From the NCBI RefSeq assembly GCF_000760695.4, contig NZ_JHEG04000001.1, forward strand, positions 7,785,113 through 7,849,112: a DNA stretch of 64,000 bases, in the 5' to 3' direction. The translations under genes and the position numbers were made by a program. This DNA is from Tolypothrix bouteillei VB521301. Lineage in GTDB: Bacteria; Cyanobacteriota; Cyanobacteriia; Cyanobacteriales; Nostocaceae. The stretch's first letter is position 1, and the number at the start of each line of letters is the position of its first letter. Under the pieces are notes generated by a model, which did not search any database, was not told where the DNA came from, and saw only the letters and a list, made by a program, of their open reading frames with translations. Of the stretch, positions 37,012 through 46,427 are shown piece by piece.

Positions 37012-37105
37012 AAAATAAATTTGTCTTTTGCCAATCTTTTGCATTAAAATACAGCGAGTAGGAGAGTATCTTGCTTTTTACCTGTAACCGTGCCAATATT
37101 AATAT

Positions 37106-37138
37106 TACTAAATTTTAATCAATTAACCGTATATTATT
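37106..37138 (+). promoter_or_regulatory. TAC-N16-AACCGTATATTATT promoter element, site 4
   Basis: TACTAAAT at 37106 and AACCGTATATTATT at 37125 are 19 bp apart. The second box has A for T at the first base and one extra base before TTATT. It is about 240 bp before the start of the binding-protein gene at 37377. The rest of the gap 37012-37376 shows no gene. Confidence 0.5.
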
Positions 37139-37376
37139 AGATTTAGTCTAACTTACAACTTCTGAGAGTCCTAGTAAGAGCGAAAATCGCAGACAGTTGT
37201 GTTGGTATGAATGATTTGAAAGATGTGTTTCTCGCTCTTCTATAATTTTGACCTGATGCCAGGGAAGCTATCTGAGCTTTACATTGCTTGCCCAAAAAGT
37301 TTTATTTCGGTTGCAGTTAGTCACAGCAGCAAGCAGCATAGCTGTTGATACACATCTATAAGGAGAACGATCGCGC

Positions 37377-38405
37377 ATGACTTCTATTAAACGCCGTCAC
37401 GTACTAAGTCTGAGCCTTTCAACAGTTGCTTCATTCGCTTATAAGTCCCTCGCTTCCACACGCGAAGCAACATCTTATGCAGTAGATTTAGCTCAAGCAA
37501 ATCCAGGCTCAACCAACACGAGCAAGAATGCGTCAAAATTGCGTCTCGGCTTTCAGCCACCTTATGTGACAGTGTTTGCAATGCGAGAGCAAAAACTATT
37601 GGAGAAGGCATTTGCGGGACAGCCAACTAGTTTTGAATACCGCCGAATGCTGTCGCTGAAGCCAGTTACCGAAGCATTAGCAGCCGGAGCTTTAGATCTG
37701 GGTTTAGGTGGTACGCCAATCCCCGCCATCGCAGCAGGCTTACCTATTCGTGTTATTGCCCTCGTTGAGCGCAGCCCGAAAACCCATGCCTTACTAGTTC
37801 GACCTAACTCGCCTATCAAAAGTATTAAGGATTTGAAGGATAAGAAAATAGGGACGCCTACCGGACGAAGCCATTTATTGGTAGTGCGAGTACTAGAAAG
37901 CATTGGACTAAAAGATACTGACGTAAAGTGGGTTCAGTTAGAAAATGATGTAGGTCGTGCAGCATTGCTATCGGGAGCGATCGATGTTTGGGCAACCTGG
38001 GACCCCTTTTATGCCAGCGTACAAGTCGCGAAAGAGGCAATTGCGATCGCAGACGGGACTCAATATGTTTTGAACTATGTGGCGCTGTTTGGACGCACAG
38101 AGTATATAGAACAGAATCCAGAGACTGTGCGACGGTTTCTTAAAGCCTATCAACAAGCAGTAAACTGGGTCAAACAAAACCGTCAGAAAGCAGTAGAGAT
38201 CTTAGTTAGAGAAAATAAACTTGCGCCGGAAGCCGCTGCTTTAACACTGTCGCGTCGTAACATACTGTTGCAGCCGCCCAATCAAGAGTATCGCACCGAC
38301 CTTGTAAATCAGTCAAAACTACTGGCTCGTTTGGGACTTATCAAACAGGAGCCAGATTGGAGTCAGGCGATCGACACAAAATTGGCTACATCTATTAAAA
38401 CCTGA
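37377..38405 (+). CDS. SsuA-type substrate-binding protein
   Basis: This 342-residue protein has a short basic start (MTSIKRRHVLSLSLSTVASFAY, a signal peptide beginning KRRHV; only loosely Tat-like). The mature domain has KLRLGFQPPYVTVFAMREQKLLEKAF, AAGALDLGLGGTPIPAIAAGLPI, NSPIKSIKDLKDKKIGTPTGRSH and GAIDVWATWDPFYA. It belongs with the sulfonate binders but differs more from the other copies, so its ligand may differ. An AAGGAG lies 11 bases before ATG. The nitroreductase gene follows. Confidence 0.87.
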   Translation: MTSIKRRHVLSLSLSTVASFAYKSLASTREATSYAVDLAQANPGSTNTSKNASKLRLGFQPPYVTVFAMREQKLLEKAFAGQPTSFEYRRMLSLKPVTEALAAGALDLGLGGTPIPAIAAGLPIRVIALVERSPKTHALLVRPNSPIKSIKDLKDKKIGTPTGRSHLLVVRVLESIGLKDTDVKWVQLENDVGRAALLSGAIDVWATWDPFYASVQVAKEAIAIADGTQYVLNYVALFGRTEYIEQNPETVRRFLKAYQQAVNWVKQNRQKAVEILVRENKLAPEAAALTLSRRNILLQPPNQEYRTDLVNQSKLLARLGLIKQEPDWSQAIDTKLATSIKT

Positions 38406-38598
38406 CATGGTTTCAGATTTAAGTATTTTGCCTGTTTTTCATAGAAATTGATACCTTAATTTTGAACTTTAAACAAAAAAACTAGTTTGCAAATTCAGTA
38501 ATTTAGGTATCGGGAATAAGAAATTGATTATTTTCTACTCCCCACCGAACCTTTTGAACAGCTTAAACCTAAACCGAGCACAACAAAGAGATATTCAT

Positions 38599-39216
38599 AT
38601 GACACACAAACTCGCAGCAACAGAATATCCCATTCATGACTTGATTCGCCGTCGCTGGAGCCCCAGAGCATTTGCCGACCGTCCTGTTGAGCAGGAAAAA
38701 CTACTTACCCTGTTAGAAGCAGCTCGTTGGGCACCTTCTTCCTACAACCATCAGCCCTGGAGTTTTATCGTTGCTACCAAAGATGACCCAACGGAGCACA
38801 AGCGTTTACTCAGTACTTTAGCTGAATTGAATCAAGGTTGGGCAAAAAATGCTCCCGTGTTAATACTCGCCGTTGCTAAACTGTATTTTGATGATGGAAG
38901 AGTAAATCGTCATGCGCTACATGATGTCGGACTTGCATTAGAAAATTTAGTGATTCAAGCCACCGCTTTTGGTTTATCGGTCCATCAGATAGCAGGATTC
39001 AATGTGGAGAGCGCTAGAAAACAATATAAGATTCCTGAAGGCTATGAGCCTACTACAGCACTTGCAGTCGGTTATCCTGGCGATCCCCAAAGCCTTTCCA
39101 ATGAGCTACGCGAACGAGAACTAGCACCTCGCATCCGCAAGCCTTTGAAGCAGTTGGTGTTTTTTGGAGAGTGGGGAAAAGCTTCACCTCTGCTGGCAGC
39201 AAGCAGCCATCGCTAA
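38599..39216 (+). CDS. Nitroreductase-family FMN protein
   Basis: ATG 38599 (MTHKLAATEYPIHDLIRRRWSPRAF) has an AGAG site upstream; the open frame from TTG 38524 is not needed. The 205-residue protein has the FMN-phosphate loop RRRWSPRAF, RWAPSSYNHQPWSFIVA and ALAVGYPGD. Nitroreductases reduce nitro compounds or quinones, and some supply or destroy flavins. Here it could be the FMN reductase missing for SsuD and the other LLM enzymes. That is inference from context. Confidence 0.88.
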   Translation: MTHKLAATEYPIHDLIRRRWSPRAFADRPVEQEKLLTLLEAARWAPSSYNHQPWSFIVATKDDPTEHKRLLSTLAELNQGWAKNAPVLILAVAKLYFDDGRVNRHALHDVGLALENLVIQATAFGLSVHQIAGFNVESARKQYKIPEGYEPTTALAVGYPGDPQSLSNELRERELAPRIRKPLKQLVFFGEWGKASPLLAASSHR

Positions 39217-39587
39217 CCCACAAGCGATCGCTACCTAAAAGAATGAGAACGTCTTTGTTGGCAAAACAATCGGTCACTGCTTACTCAGGAGGTTGGTTCA
39301 ACCTCCTGAGTAAAAAACTTTGATAAACTAATTATTAGCTTTACAAAAGCTAAATATATATCTTATTGTTAAGGAGCTTGAATTTCCCTATACTTCATGA
39401 GAAGCTATAAAATTAAAATACGGTTAGTTTATCGATAAAGTGCATTTTTGTAAAACCAGCATTCTACAGACAAATCATTGTCTTTGCCTTTGTCCAAAAG
39501 CTTATGTAGAGTTTGATAGCTATAGATTCATGTTTTTTGTCTTAATGGCTGGTAAAAACAAATTTTGAAAATTAAGGGGTGAAGCTC
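39217..39587. other. Gene-free interval with a long hairpin and a half promoter element
   Basis: A perfect 14-bp stem with a three-base loop (TACTCAGGAGGTTG / CAACCTCCTGAGTA, 39282-39312) follows the nitroreductase gene and probably ends its transcript. Near 39419 a TACGGTTAG box is followed 11 bp later by TATCGATAA. This resembles the promoter element but does not have the 19-bp spacing. Confidence 0.55.
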
Positions 39588-41219
39588 GTGAGCGTAAATC
39601 AATTAGCCCACAAACAGCTATCTACTACTAACTCCGCTCAAAATTTAGAGACGGATGTCTTGGTGATTGGTGGTGGTCCTGCAGGTACTTGGGCAGCTTG
39701 GAGTGCAGCAACCAGTGGTGCAAAAGTCGTTTTGGTAGATAAGGGTTACTGCGGTACAAGTGGTGCAGCCGCAGCATCAGGAAATGGTGTGTGGTACATT
39801 CCACCAGAGGTCGAACAACGCGAATCAGCAATGGCAAGTCGGGAAGCAATGGGAGGATTTCTTGCCAACCGCCATTGGATGACTCGCGTTTTAGATCGAA
39901 CTTACGACAATATTAATTCACTGGCAGATTGGGGTTATCCCTTTCGAGTTGATAATAACGGAATGGCCATCCGTCGCTCTTTGCAAGGTCCGGATTACAT
40001 GCGCTTCATGCGGAAAAAGATTAAGCAAGCAGGAGTGAAAATTTTAGACAACAGTCCAGCTTTAGAGCTGCTTGTAGATGCAGAAAATACTGTTGCAGGC
40101 GCATCGGGTATTAACCGCCAATCTGGAGAACGTTGGAAAATCCGAGCAGGGGCAGTTGTTATTGCGACAGGAGGTTGTGCTTTCTTAAGTAAGGCTCTCG
40201 GTTGTAATGTGCTGACTGGAGATGGTCTGTTAATGGCAGCAGAGGTTGGTGCAGATTTCTCTGGTATGGAATTTTCTAATGCTTATGCTATTTCTCCTAG
40301 CTTTTCCTCTGTCACCAAAACTCGTTACTATGACTGGGCATCCTTTACCTACGAAGATGGCACGGTCATAGAAGGTGCAGGCTCCAAGCGCGGTCGCTCT
40401 GTCATTGCCAAAACTTTGCTGACTCAGCCAGTTTATGCCCGCCTCGACCAAGGTGTCGATGAAGAAACCAAAGCATGGATGCGGGCGTCTCAGCCTAACT
40501 TTTTTGTTGTCTTCGATCGCGCTGGAATTGACCCCTTTACCCAACGCTTCCCCATCACTTTACGCTTAGAAGGAACTGTACGCGGTACGGGAGGAATTCG
40601 GATTGTAGATGACACCTGCGCCACTTCAGTCAGCGGGCTTTACGCTGCGGGAGATGCTGCAACGAGAGAGCTAATATGTGGTGGATTTACGGGTGGAGGT
40701 AGCCACAATGCAGCTTGGGCAATGTCATCTGGGTACTGGTCCGGTCAGTCAGCAGCTACCTATGCTTTGAGTTTGGGAGAGAAAGCAACGCAGCGCAAAG
40801 TACGAGGCGTGGGTGAAGTTGGATTGCAAAGTGAGGGCAACCATACTTTATCTCCGGATGAAGCGATTTCAGCCGTTCAAGCCGAAGTTTTTCCTTACGA
40901 TCGCAATTTATTCCGTACTGACTCAGGCTTAAGTGCATCTCTAGACAAACTTAATGACCTCTGGCAATATCTCCGCAACAGCCAAACTCCTACCGATAAC
41001 AAAGTCATCCGCATGCGAGAAGCTGCAGCAATGGTCGCCACGGCTCGTTGGATGTACAACAGTGGTTTGCAACGTCAAGAAACTAGAGGAATGCACAAAC
41101 GGATGGATTATCCCCAGCAAGACCCAAACCAGCAGTATCGGCTGTTAAGTGGAGGAGTAGACACAATTTGGGTCAAACCCGAACCGGCAGTTGCAAGCAA
41201 GCAATTAGTTGCAGTGTGA
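39588..41219 (+). CDS. FAD-dependent oxidoreductase (fumarate reductase/SdhA-like flavoprotein)
   Basis: GTG 39588 (MSVNQLAHKQL) has AAGGGG at good distance; a GTG nine bases earlier would overlap the ribosome site. The 543-residue protein has an N-terminal FAD motif DVLVIGGGPAGTWAAWSAA, VVLVDKGYCGTSGAAAASGNG, and a C-terminal GLYAAGDAATRELICGGFTGGGSHNAAWAMSSGYWSG, as in the fumarate reductase/aspartate oxidase/adenylylsulfate reductase group. No iron-sulfur partner follows; the CmcJ-like gene does. A dehydrogenase or oxidase acting on an organosulfur intermediate is possible. Confidence 0.85.
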   Translation: MSVNQLAHKQLSTTNSAQNLETDVLVIGGGPAGTWAAWSAATSGAKVVLVDKGYCGTSGAAAASGNGVWYIPPEVEQRESAMASREAMGGFLANRHWMTRVLDRTYDNINSLADWGYPFRVDNNGMAIRRSLQGPDYMRFMRKKIKQAGVKILDNSPALELLVDAENTVAGASGINRQSGERWKIRAGAVVIATGGCAFLSKALGCNVLTGDGLLMAAEVGADFSGMEFSNAYAISPSFSSVTKTRYYDWASFTYEDGTVIEGAGSKRGRSVIAKTLLTQPVYARLDQGVDEETKAWMRASQPNFFVVFDRAGIDPFTQRFPITLRLEGTVRGTGGIRIVDDTCATSVSGLYAAGDAATRELICGGFTGGGSHNAAWAMSSGYWSGQSAATYALSLGEKATQRKVRGVGEVGLQSEGNHTLSPDEAISAVQAEVFPYDRNLFRTDSGLSASLDKLNDLWQYLRNSQTPTDNKVIRMREAAAMVATARWMYNSGLQRQETRGMHKRMDYPQQDPNQQYRLLSGGVDTIWVKPEPAVASKQLVAV

Positions 41220-41243
41220 TTCAACAAAGATAGGAGGCAAACT

Positions 41244-42110
41244 ATGAGTTCAAGCAATCAAGTTTTAGACAGACCGATTTCCAAAGGCTTGCCCTTTGTA
41301 GAGGCAAACCTCAATTACTTAGTCCCTATGGCAGAAAGACCTGTCAATTACACTTACGAACCGCCATCAGGGATTCCCAGGCATAATGGAACTTATCAGA
41401 CACACAAATTTCCAATTTACAATGCTCGTTCCATCTCAGAGAACATAACTCTGGATCGAGAAGGCTTTGGCTTGAAAGAGCATAATACTAGCGTGCGGAA
41501 CTTTTATGACGAAGATGAGGTACGCCACGTTTACTACCCAGAAGCAGAGCAATTATTGAAAGAAGTAACGGGTGCAACACGGGTAGCGATCTTCGACCAT
41601 ACTCTTCGTAACGTCCAAAGGATGAAGCCAGGAGAGAATAATATTAAAGAACCTGCCAAACGCGTACACAACGATTTTACTGCCAAATCCGGCTATACTC
41701 GCGCACGCTTGGAATTAGCAGCAAGAGGGATTGATAATATTGACGAGCTATTGCAACAACGCTTCGCCATCATCAATGTTTGGCGGGCGATCGCTTCTCC
41801 AATCCAAGAGTCACCATTAGCAGTATGTGACGCGCAAAGTATTGCAACAACAGATCTTGTGGCTACTGACCTTGTTTATCGCGATCGCGTTGGTGAAACT
41901 TATGCGCTCTTACACAATCCGAGACATCAGTGGTTCTACTTCCCACAAATGCACAGAAATGAGGCACTCTTCATTAAGTGTTTCGACTCTGCAGAAGATG
42001 GACGCGCACGTTTTGCAGGTCATACAGCCTTTAACGATCCGACAAGCCCACCAGATGCTCCACCACGGGAAAGTATCGAACTGCGAACATTCGTTTTTTA
42101 TCCCGCATAG
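41244..42110 (+). CDS. CmcJ/NvfI-family oxygenase
   Basis: This 288-residue protein matches the AsaB/CmcJ/NvfI family: a long N-terminal part with YNARS and GFGLKEHNTSVRNFYDEDEVRHVYYPEAE, an iron-site HxD at H142/D144 in RVHNDFTAKSG, then the C-terminal block ALFIKCFDSAEDGRARFAGHTAF. CmcJ acts in cephamycin methoxylation and NvfI is a 2-oxoglutarate-type isomerooxygenase. Bacterial members are uncharacterised. It has a perfect AGGAGG site, 24 bp after the flavoprotein gene. A decayed copy stands at 24924. Confidence 0.8.
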   Translation: MSSSNQVLDRPISKGLPFVEANLNYLVPMAERPVNYTYEPPSGIPRHNGTYQTHKFPIYNARSISENITLDREGFGLKEHNTSVRNFYDEDEVRHVYYPEAEQLLKEVTGATRVAIFDHTLRNVQRMKPGENNIKEPAKRVHNDFTAKSGYTRARLELAARGIDNIDELLQQRFAIINVWRAIASPIQESPLAVCDAQSIATTDLVATDLVYRDRVGETYALLHNPRHQWFYFPQMHRNEALFIKCFDSAEDGRARFAGHTAFNDPTSPPDAPPRESIELRTFVFYPA

Positions 42111-42116
42111 CTGCGG

Positions 42117-42923
42117 ATGCGTCACTTAACAATGCTAAGTACCATCGCTCCCCAACTCTTAACTCTTCCTCATACTTTACTTCTTTTTAGCACTGCTTTC
42201 ATTGCAGGCGGATTAAATGCTGTAGCGGGTGGTGGTAGCTTTATTACCTTTCCAGCCCTCATTTTTACGGGTGTACCGCCAGTTGTAGCAAATGCTACAA
42301 ATAATGCTGCTATATGGGTAGCTGCTTTAGCAAGTGCTGGAGCTTACCGGAAAGATTTAGGAATCAAACGGCAAGTTTTTTTGCTCTTATGTGGCATAAG
42401 CCTGGTTGGCGGTGTTATCGGCTCCTTAGCTTTGTTGTATACTTCGGCTGATTTTTTTAAAAAACTGATCCCTTATTTATTACTGTTAGCAACACTAGTA
42501 TTTACTTTTGGTGATTTTTTCAGGAAATGGCTTCAGATTCAAAGCCAGAAGTCATCTCCTGAATCCGTACCTTTACGAAATTTAGTGTTGGCTCAACTAG
42601 CGATCGCTATCTATGGGGGTTTCTTCGGTGCGGGGTTGGGGATTTTAATGCTAGCTACCTTATCGTTTTTAGGTATCAAAAGTATTCATACTATGAATGC
42701 CTTTAAAACGTTTTTGGGGAGTTGTGTAAACGGCATTGCGATTGTCCCATTTATTTTTGCAGGTGTCATTGCTTGGCAGCAAGCAATTTTAATGGCTGTA
42801 GGCGGTTCGTTGGGAGGTTATGTCAGCGCTCATTACGCACGTCAACTAGACCCCCAAATGATTCGGAGAGTTGTCATAATCGTTGCTTTTAGCATGACTA
42901 TTTACTTTTTCATTTACGGTTAG
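42117..42923 (+). CDS. TauE/SafE-family sulfite/sulfonate exporter
   Basis: This 268-residue membrane protein has two repeats of about four helices each. They carry the family's AGGLNAVAGGGSFITFPALIFTGVPPVVANATNNAAIW and GFFGAGLGILMLATLSFLGIKSIHTMNAFKT. TauE/SafE proteins export sulfite or sulfoacetate during sulfonate breakdown. It starts six bases after the CmcJ-like gene, so it belongs to the same operon. This is the strongest sign that the operon releases sulfite. The start could also be the ATG at 42132. Confidence 0.9.
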   Translation: MRHLTMLSTIAPQLLTLPHTLLLFSTAFIAGGLNAVAGGGSFITFPALIFTGVPPVVANATNNAAIWVAALASAGAYRKDLGIKRQVFLLLCGISLVGGVIGSLALLYTSADFFKKLIPYLLLLATLVFTFGDFFRKWLQIQSQKSSPESVPLRNLVLAQLAIAIYGGFFGAGLGILMLATLSFLGIKSIHTMNAFKTFLGSCVNGIAIVPFIFAGVIAWQQAILMAVGGSLGGYVSAHYARQLDPQMIRRVVIIVAFSMTIYFFIYG

Positions 42924-43041
42924 AAAGCAAAAAATAGGAATTGGTGCAGGCAGGAGGAGAAAACAACAAAACCGTTTTTTATACCGAACCTGTCTAATTT
43001 TACAGATTTTGTTGTGTAATGCGATCGCAAGGGGATGTGTT

Positions 43042-43989
43042 GTGAAGATCGTTCTACCCATAGAACTAGCTGCTGATATCGAGCCACTGTTACCCTCAGA
43101 CATTACATATGTGCATATAGACAGTGATGGTAACTTTGAAGGCGATCCACGGGAAGCTGAAGTTTATCTCAATGGGTTTCAGTTGAAAAATACGACCCTC
43201 CATAAAGTACTGGCAGCAGCGCCTGGAATTCGCTGGCAGCATACACCAAGTTCTGGCGTGAATCATATCCTCACGCCTACTTTTTTAAAACATGATATAG
43301 TTCTTACAAATGGTTCGGGAGTTCATGCCATTCCTATGGCAGAATTTGTGCTGAACTTCATGCTTTTTTACGCAAAAAAAGTTCAAAAATTGCAAGAGTT
43401 ACAGATGAACCACTACTGGTATAAGTGGTTGGAACTGGAAGAATTGTACAACAAAACTCTGTTAATTATTGGTACGGGAAATATTGGTCAAGAAATTGCC
43501 CTGCGTGCCAAAGCTTTTGGAATGAGAATTTGGGGTAGCCGCCGACATCCCGAACCATTACCAAATTTTGACAAAATAGTTGGTGTCAATGAGTGGCGAT
43601 CGCTTCTTCCACAGGCAGATTATGTAGTTGTTGCGACACCTCTTACTCCAAAAACCAAAGGATTAATAGATGCAGAAGCATTACGGTTAATGCGTCCGAG
43701 TGCTTATTTAATTAATATTGCTCGGGGTGCAATTGTAGATGAATCAGCATTGCTCACTGCTCTGGGAGAAGGTTGGATTGCAGGTGCTGGATTAGACACC
43801 TTTGAAACAGAACCATTACCACCAGAAAGCCCTTTTTGGTCTTTATCCAATGTATTTATTACTCCTCATTGTTCGGCACTAACTCCACAATTGCGTCAGC
43901 GTATTGTAGCATTATTTCTTGATAATTTAGCACGCTATCGTAGCGATCAACCTTTACGCAATGTTGTAGATAAAACAGTGGGTTATTAA
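43042..43989 (+). CDS. D-2-hydroxyacid dehydrogenase
   Basis: GTG 43042 (MKIVLPIELAADIEPLLP) has GGGG seven bases upstream. The NAD-binding domain shows TLLIIGTGNIGQEIALRAKAFGMRIWG (GxGxxG). The catalytic Arg is in NIARGAIVDESAL, Glu in GLDTFETEPLP and His in ITPHCS. The length (315 residues) is typical. It reduces or oxidises 2-hydroxy acids such as glyoxylate or a 2-oxo acid. It follows the TauE gene by about 120 bp and could act on a 2-oxo acid left after sulfite removal. Confidence 0.9.
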   Translation: MKIVLPIELAADIEPLLPSDITYVHIDSDGNFEGDPREAEVYLNGFQLKNTTLHKVLAAAPGIRWQHTPSSGVNHILTPTFLKHDIVLTNGSGVHAIPMAEFVLNFMLFYAKKVQKLQELQMNHYWYKWLELEELYNKTLLIIGTGNIGQEIALRAKAFGMRIWGSRRHPEPLPNFDKIVGVNEWRSLLPQADYVVVATPLTPKTKGLIDAEALRLMRPSAYLINIARGAIVDESALLTALGEGWIAGAGLDTFETEPLPPESPFWSLSNVFITPHCSALTPQLRQRIVALFLDNLARYRSDQPLRNVVDKTVGY

Positions 43990-44164
43990 AACTCAAATTA
44001 CTGGCTTGGAAGAGAGAGCGAGGCGTAGAACTTGGAGGGAAGAAGATTTTCATTTGCTTTGGTATATGCAGTTCATGCTTGGGACTCAGTTAATGGTTTT
44101 TCAATAAACTGCACTAAAAAATAGTGTCCAACAGTTACAGTTAACTTCTAACAATGGTACACCT

Positions 44165-44359
44165 ATGTTTCATGAGATAGAAAGAGAATTGTCAGATGGG
44201 GAACCTTGGTCATTTAGGCATCAGCCAAAATTCCCAATCCAGCTTCAGTTACTTGTAGAGCAACAACAGGGAAGACAAGATGTCTGGGAAATACCAGAGA
44301 AAGAAGCATTAACAAAAAAAACACAAATTAAGCTATACAACTCACAACTCGCGGAGTAA
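44165..44359 (+). CDS. Small protein preceding the first putative di-iron pair
   Basis: The 64-residue frame ends three bases before the next ATG. Its 3' end carries the GGAG ribosome site of the following gene, so translation is coupled. The product (MFHEIERELSDGEPWSFRHQ and on, ending NSQLAE) is polar, without a known domain. A different small ORF stands in the same place before the second pair (55764). I do not recognise either. Confidence 0.55.
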   Translation: MFHEIERELSDGEPWSFRHQPKFPIQLQLLVEQQQGRQDVWEIPEKEALTKKTQIKLYNSQLAE

Positions 44360-44362
44360 CCT

Positions 44363-45202
44363 ATGACAGCAACCTTAACTCGTCGGCCTTGGACAGTTGA
44401 ATTTGAAACAGAAACTATCGATAGATTAATTGATAAACACGCTCCCCAGATTCCTAAAAAGCGGTTGCACGAAGCAAAACCCATTCAGACAAAAGAAGAA
44501 CTGGAAAATTTTTACCAATTTCGGATTGGTGGTGCAGCCCACGACCTATTTATTGTTCAAGTTTGTGCGAAGATCGTTAACCAAATACCCGATCCTGAAT
44601 TGCAGTTATTTTTAAGCCGTCAATTGGGCGATGATGGCGCACACGCTGAAAATACCCGCAGGCGTGTAGAGGCATTATTTGGTCATGACCCCATTGAAGA
44701 TATTCAAAAGCAAGTGCAAAAGCACTGGGATTTTATGGGGGACTTACCGATTCGTAATTGGTTGGGTTTTTTAGCCTTTGAGTTACATTACGAACATCAT
44801 ATTGTTGTCACTGCCATATTAAATCGTCGCTTGTCACGGTTGTACGATCCAGCATCAGCAAACTTTGCAACAGAGAGAATTATCCCAGACGAAGCATTCC
44901 ATCGTGTGGGAGTGGTGGAATGGTGGCAGCGTAAATTTGACAAAGCTTCGCCTGCAGAAAAAGCCGAGCTAGTAGAACAGGTATTGGCAGTTGATGAAGA
45001 AGGTCAACGACGACGAAATACTTACCTTAAAGAACACGGTCAAATTACCCGTCGCGCCCTTGGTATTGAAGTTGAAGGTTCGGATTTAATTTATGATGCT
45101 TGGCGGCGAGAAGTACTTGCTTATTTCTTTAATCTCCCTGAGACACAGCTCCCAAAACTCGTCAGTATTAACGATGAAACATCTTTAGTATTCAATACTT
45201 AA
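44363..45202 (+). CDS. Putative ferritin-like di-iron protein A1
   Basis: This 279-residue, helix-rich soluble protein starts MTATLTRRPWTVEFETETID. Likely metal ligands recur in all but one of four paralogues: H60 in GAAHDL, D91-H94 in GDDGAH, E140/E144/H145 in ELHYEHH, and E177-H180 in PDEAFHR. The DxxH...E...ExxH order fits a ferritin-like four-helix bundle. I do not know the family. It precedes its paralogue B1 by 11 bp and follows sulfite-exporter and dehydrogenase genes. Oxygenase or oxidase activity on a sulfur compound is inference. Confidence 0.6.
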   Translation: MTATLTRRPWTVEFETETIDRLIDKHAPQIPKKRLHEAKPIQTKEELENFYQFRIGGAAHDLFIVQVCAKIVNQIPDPELQLFLSRQLGDDGAHAENTRRRVEALFGHDPIEDIQKQVQKHWDFMGDLPIRNWLGFLAFELHYEHHIVVTAILNRRLSRLYDPASANFATERIIPDEAFHRVGVVEWWQRKFDKASPAEKAELVEQVLAVDEEGQRRRNTYLKEHGQITRRALGIEVEGSDLIYDAWRREVLAYFFNLPETQLPKLVSINDETSLVFNT

Positions 45203-45213
45203 AAGGCATTTAT

Positions 45214-46017
45214 ATGACTGCAACTTTAACTCGAGCTTGGAATGTAGAATTTGAGAACGAAACTCTAAATAAACTCATCGGCAAGTATGCACCTCACGTT
45301 CCCTTAACTCGCGAACAGGCCAGTCGTCCCCCACTAACAGAAGAGGAAAAAGACAATTTTTACCAGTATTGGGCTGCTACAGGTGGACATGACTTGTCTA
45401 TTGTGCAAGCTGCTAGCAAAGCAATTTCGTTGATTTCAGACCCTGACTTGCATTTGATTTTGAGCAGACAAATTGGCGATGATGGTACGCACGCGATCGC
45501 TTTTCGACAACGAGTCATTGCTTTAACCGGACGCGATCCTATTGATGATATCCGCAAAGAAGCCGAACGTCACTGGGAATTTTTAGAAGATGTCCCCTAT
45601 CGCAACTGGCTTGGATTTATTGCTTGGGAGCTGCACTACGAACATCATATTTTGCCCCAAGTTTGGTTCAATAAACTAACATCAAAAATTGGAGATGCTG
45701 TTTTGGCTAAACAAAGTAGCGAACGATTCACCGATGATGAAGCAATTCACCGCGTCACAATCGCCAATTGGTGGCGCAAAAAGTTTGAACAAGCTTCACC
45801 TAACGAACGGGCTGAACTTGCAGCAAAATTGTTAGAACTGGACGAAGAAATTCAGCAACGACGTGCTGCTTACATCAAACAGCGCTGGCTGGATGCGGAA
45901 AACTTTAATGGGGCTAATATCAAAGGGATAGAATCAGTATACGATGATTGGCGCAGCGAAGTCATTTCTTACCTGTTAGATCTTCCCAATCCTCAACTAA
46001 CTTCTATCAATCAGTAG
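45214..46017 (+). CDS. Putative ferritin-like di-iron protein B1
   Basis: This 267-residue paralogue of A1 shares the start MTATLTRAWNVEFENETL and the whole architecture. The putative ligands are complete: GGHDL, GDDGTH, ELHYEHH and TDDEAIHR. It differs from A1 by a shorter C-terminus (LPNPQLTSINQ) and the NFYQYWAATGG helix. An A/B pair of similar length in tandem suggests a heteromer. It probably arose by tandem duplication before the pair was copied to 55986-57635, since A resembles A2 and B resembles B2 more. Confidence 0.6.
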   Translation: MTATLTRAWNVEFENETLNKLIGKYAPHVPLTREQASRPPLTEEEKDNFYQYWAATGGHDLSIVQAASKAISLISDPDLHLILSRQIGDDGTHAIAFRQRVIALTGRDPIDDIRKEAERHWEFLEDVPYRNWLGFIAWELHYEHHILPQVWFNKLTSKIGDAVLAKQSSERFTDDEAIHRVTIANWWRKKFEQASPNERAELAAKLLELDEEIQQRRAAYIKQRWLDAENFNGANIKGIESVYDDWRSEVISYLLDLPNPQLTSINQ

Positions 46018-46171
46018 GTTGAGTAGATAAAATTCACATTGACTTAGGGCTTACGCATAGCTTCTCTTTTTAAGGAGGTGAGCGATAACGTCCGAAAGCC
46101 TCGAAATAGTGTTGAGGTGGAATAAGTCCTATTGCTTTAGAGAATGTTTGTAAACCCTACTGTTGAATTAC

Positions 46172-46231
46172 GATCCCCCCTAGCCCCCCTTAAAAAGGGG
46201 GGAAAATATTCTTCAAGTTTTAAAGAGGATC
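46172..46231. repeat. G-run element, copy 3
   Basis: GATCCCCCCTAGCCCCCC-TTAAAAA-GGGGGG is followed by TTCTTCAAGTTTTAAAGAGG. It is an inverted copy of the element at 34434. It lies in the gap between B1 and the sulfate-binding protein gene. Confidence 0.8.
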
Positions 46232-46383
46232 TCTGGTTCCCGGAGTGAGACAGATAGAAGGTAATCGTAAAGATGATTTGTCCAATTGAGCGTCTTTCCA
46301 GCAGACATAGCATTTGTTTATATTGAAGAAAAATTAACTTTTGGTTAAAAAAACTGACTTATCGACTTATAATACCACAAAAA

Positions 46384-46415
46384 TACGGTATTTAAATACA
46401 AATACCGGGTTATGT
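46384..46415 (+). promoter_or_regulatory. TAC-N16-TACCGGGTTATG promoter element, site 5
   Basis: TACGGTAT at 46384 and TACCGGGTTATG at 46403 are 19 bp apart. The -10 is weaker (TTATGT). It is 44 bp from its first base to the ATG of the sulfate-binding protein gene, giving a very short leader. Confidence 0.55.
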
Positions 46416-46427
46416 AGGGGCAATTTG

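Noticed and set aside
39419..39440. A TACGGTTAG...TATCGATAA sequence upstream of the flavoprotein gene, as a seventh promoter element
   Set aside because: The boxes are 11 bp apart, not 19, and no -10 follows at the right place. It may be a variant, but it does not meet the rule set by the other six.
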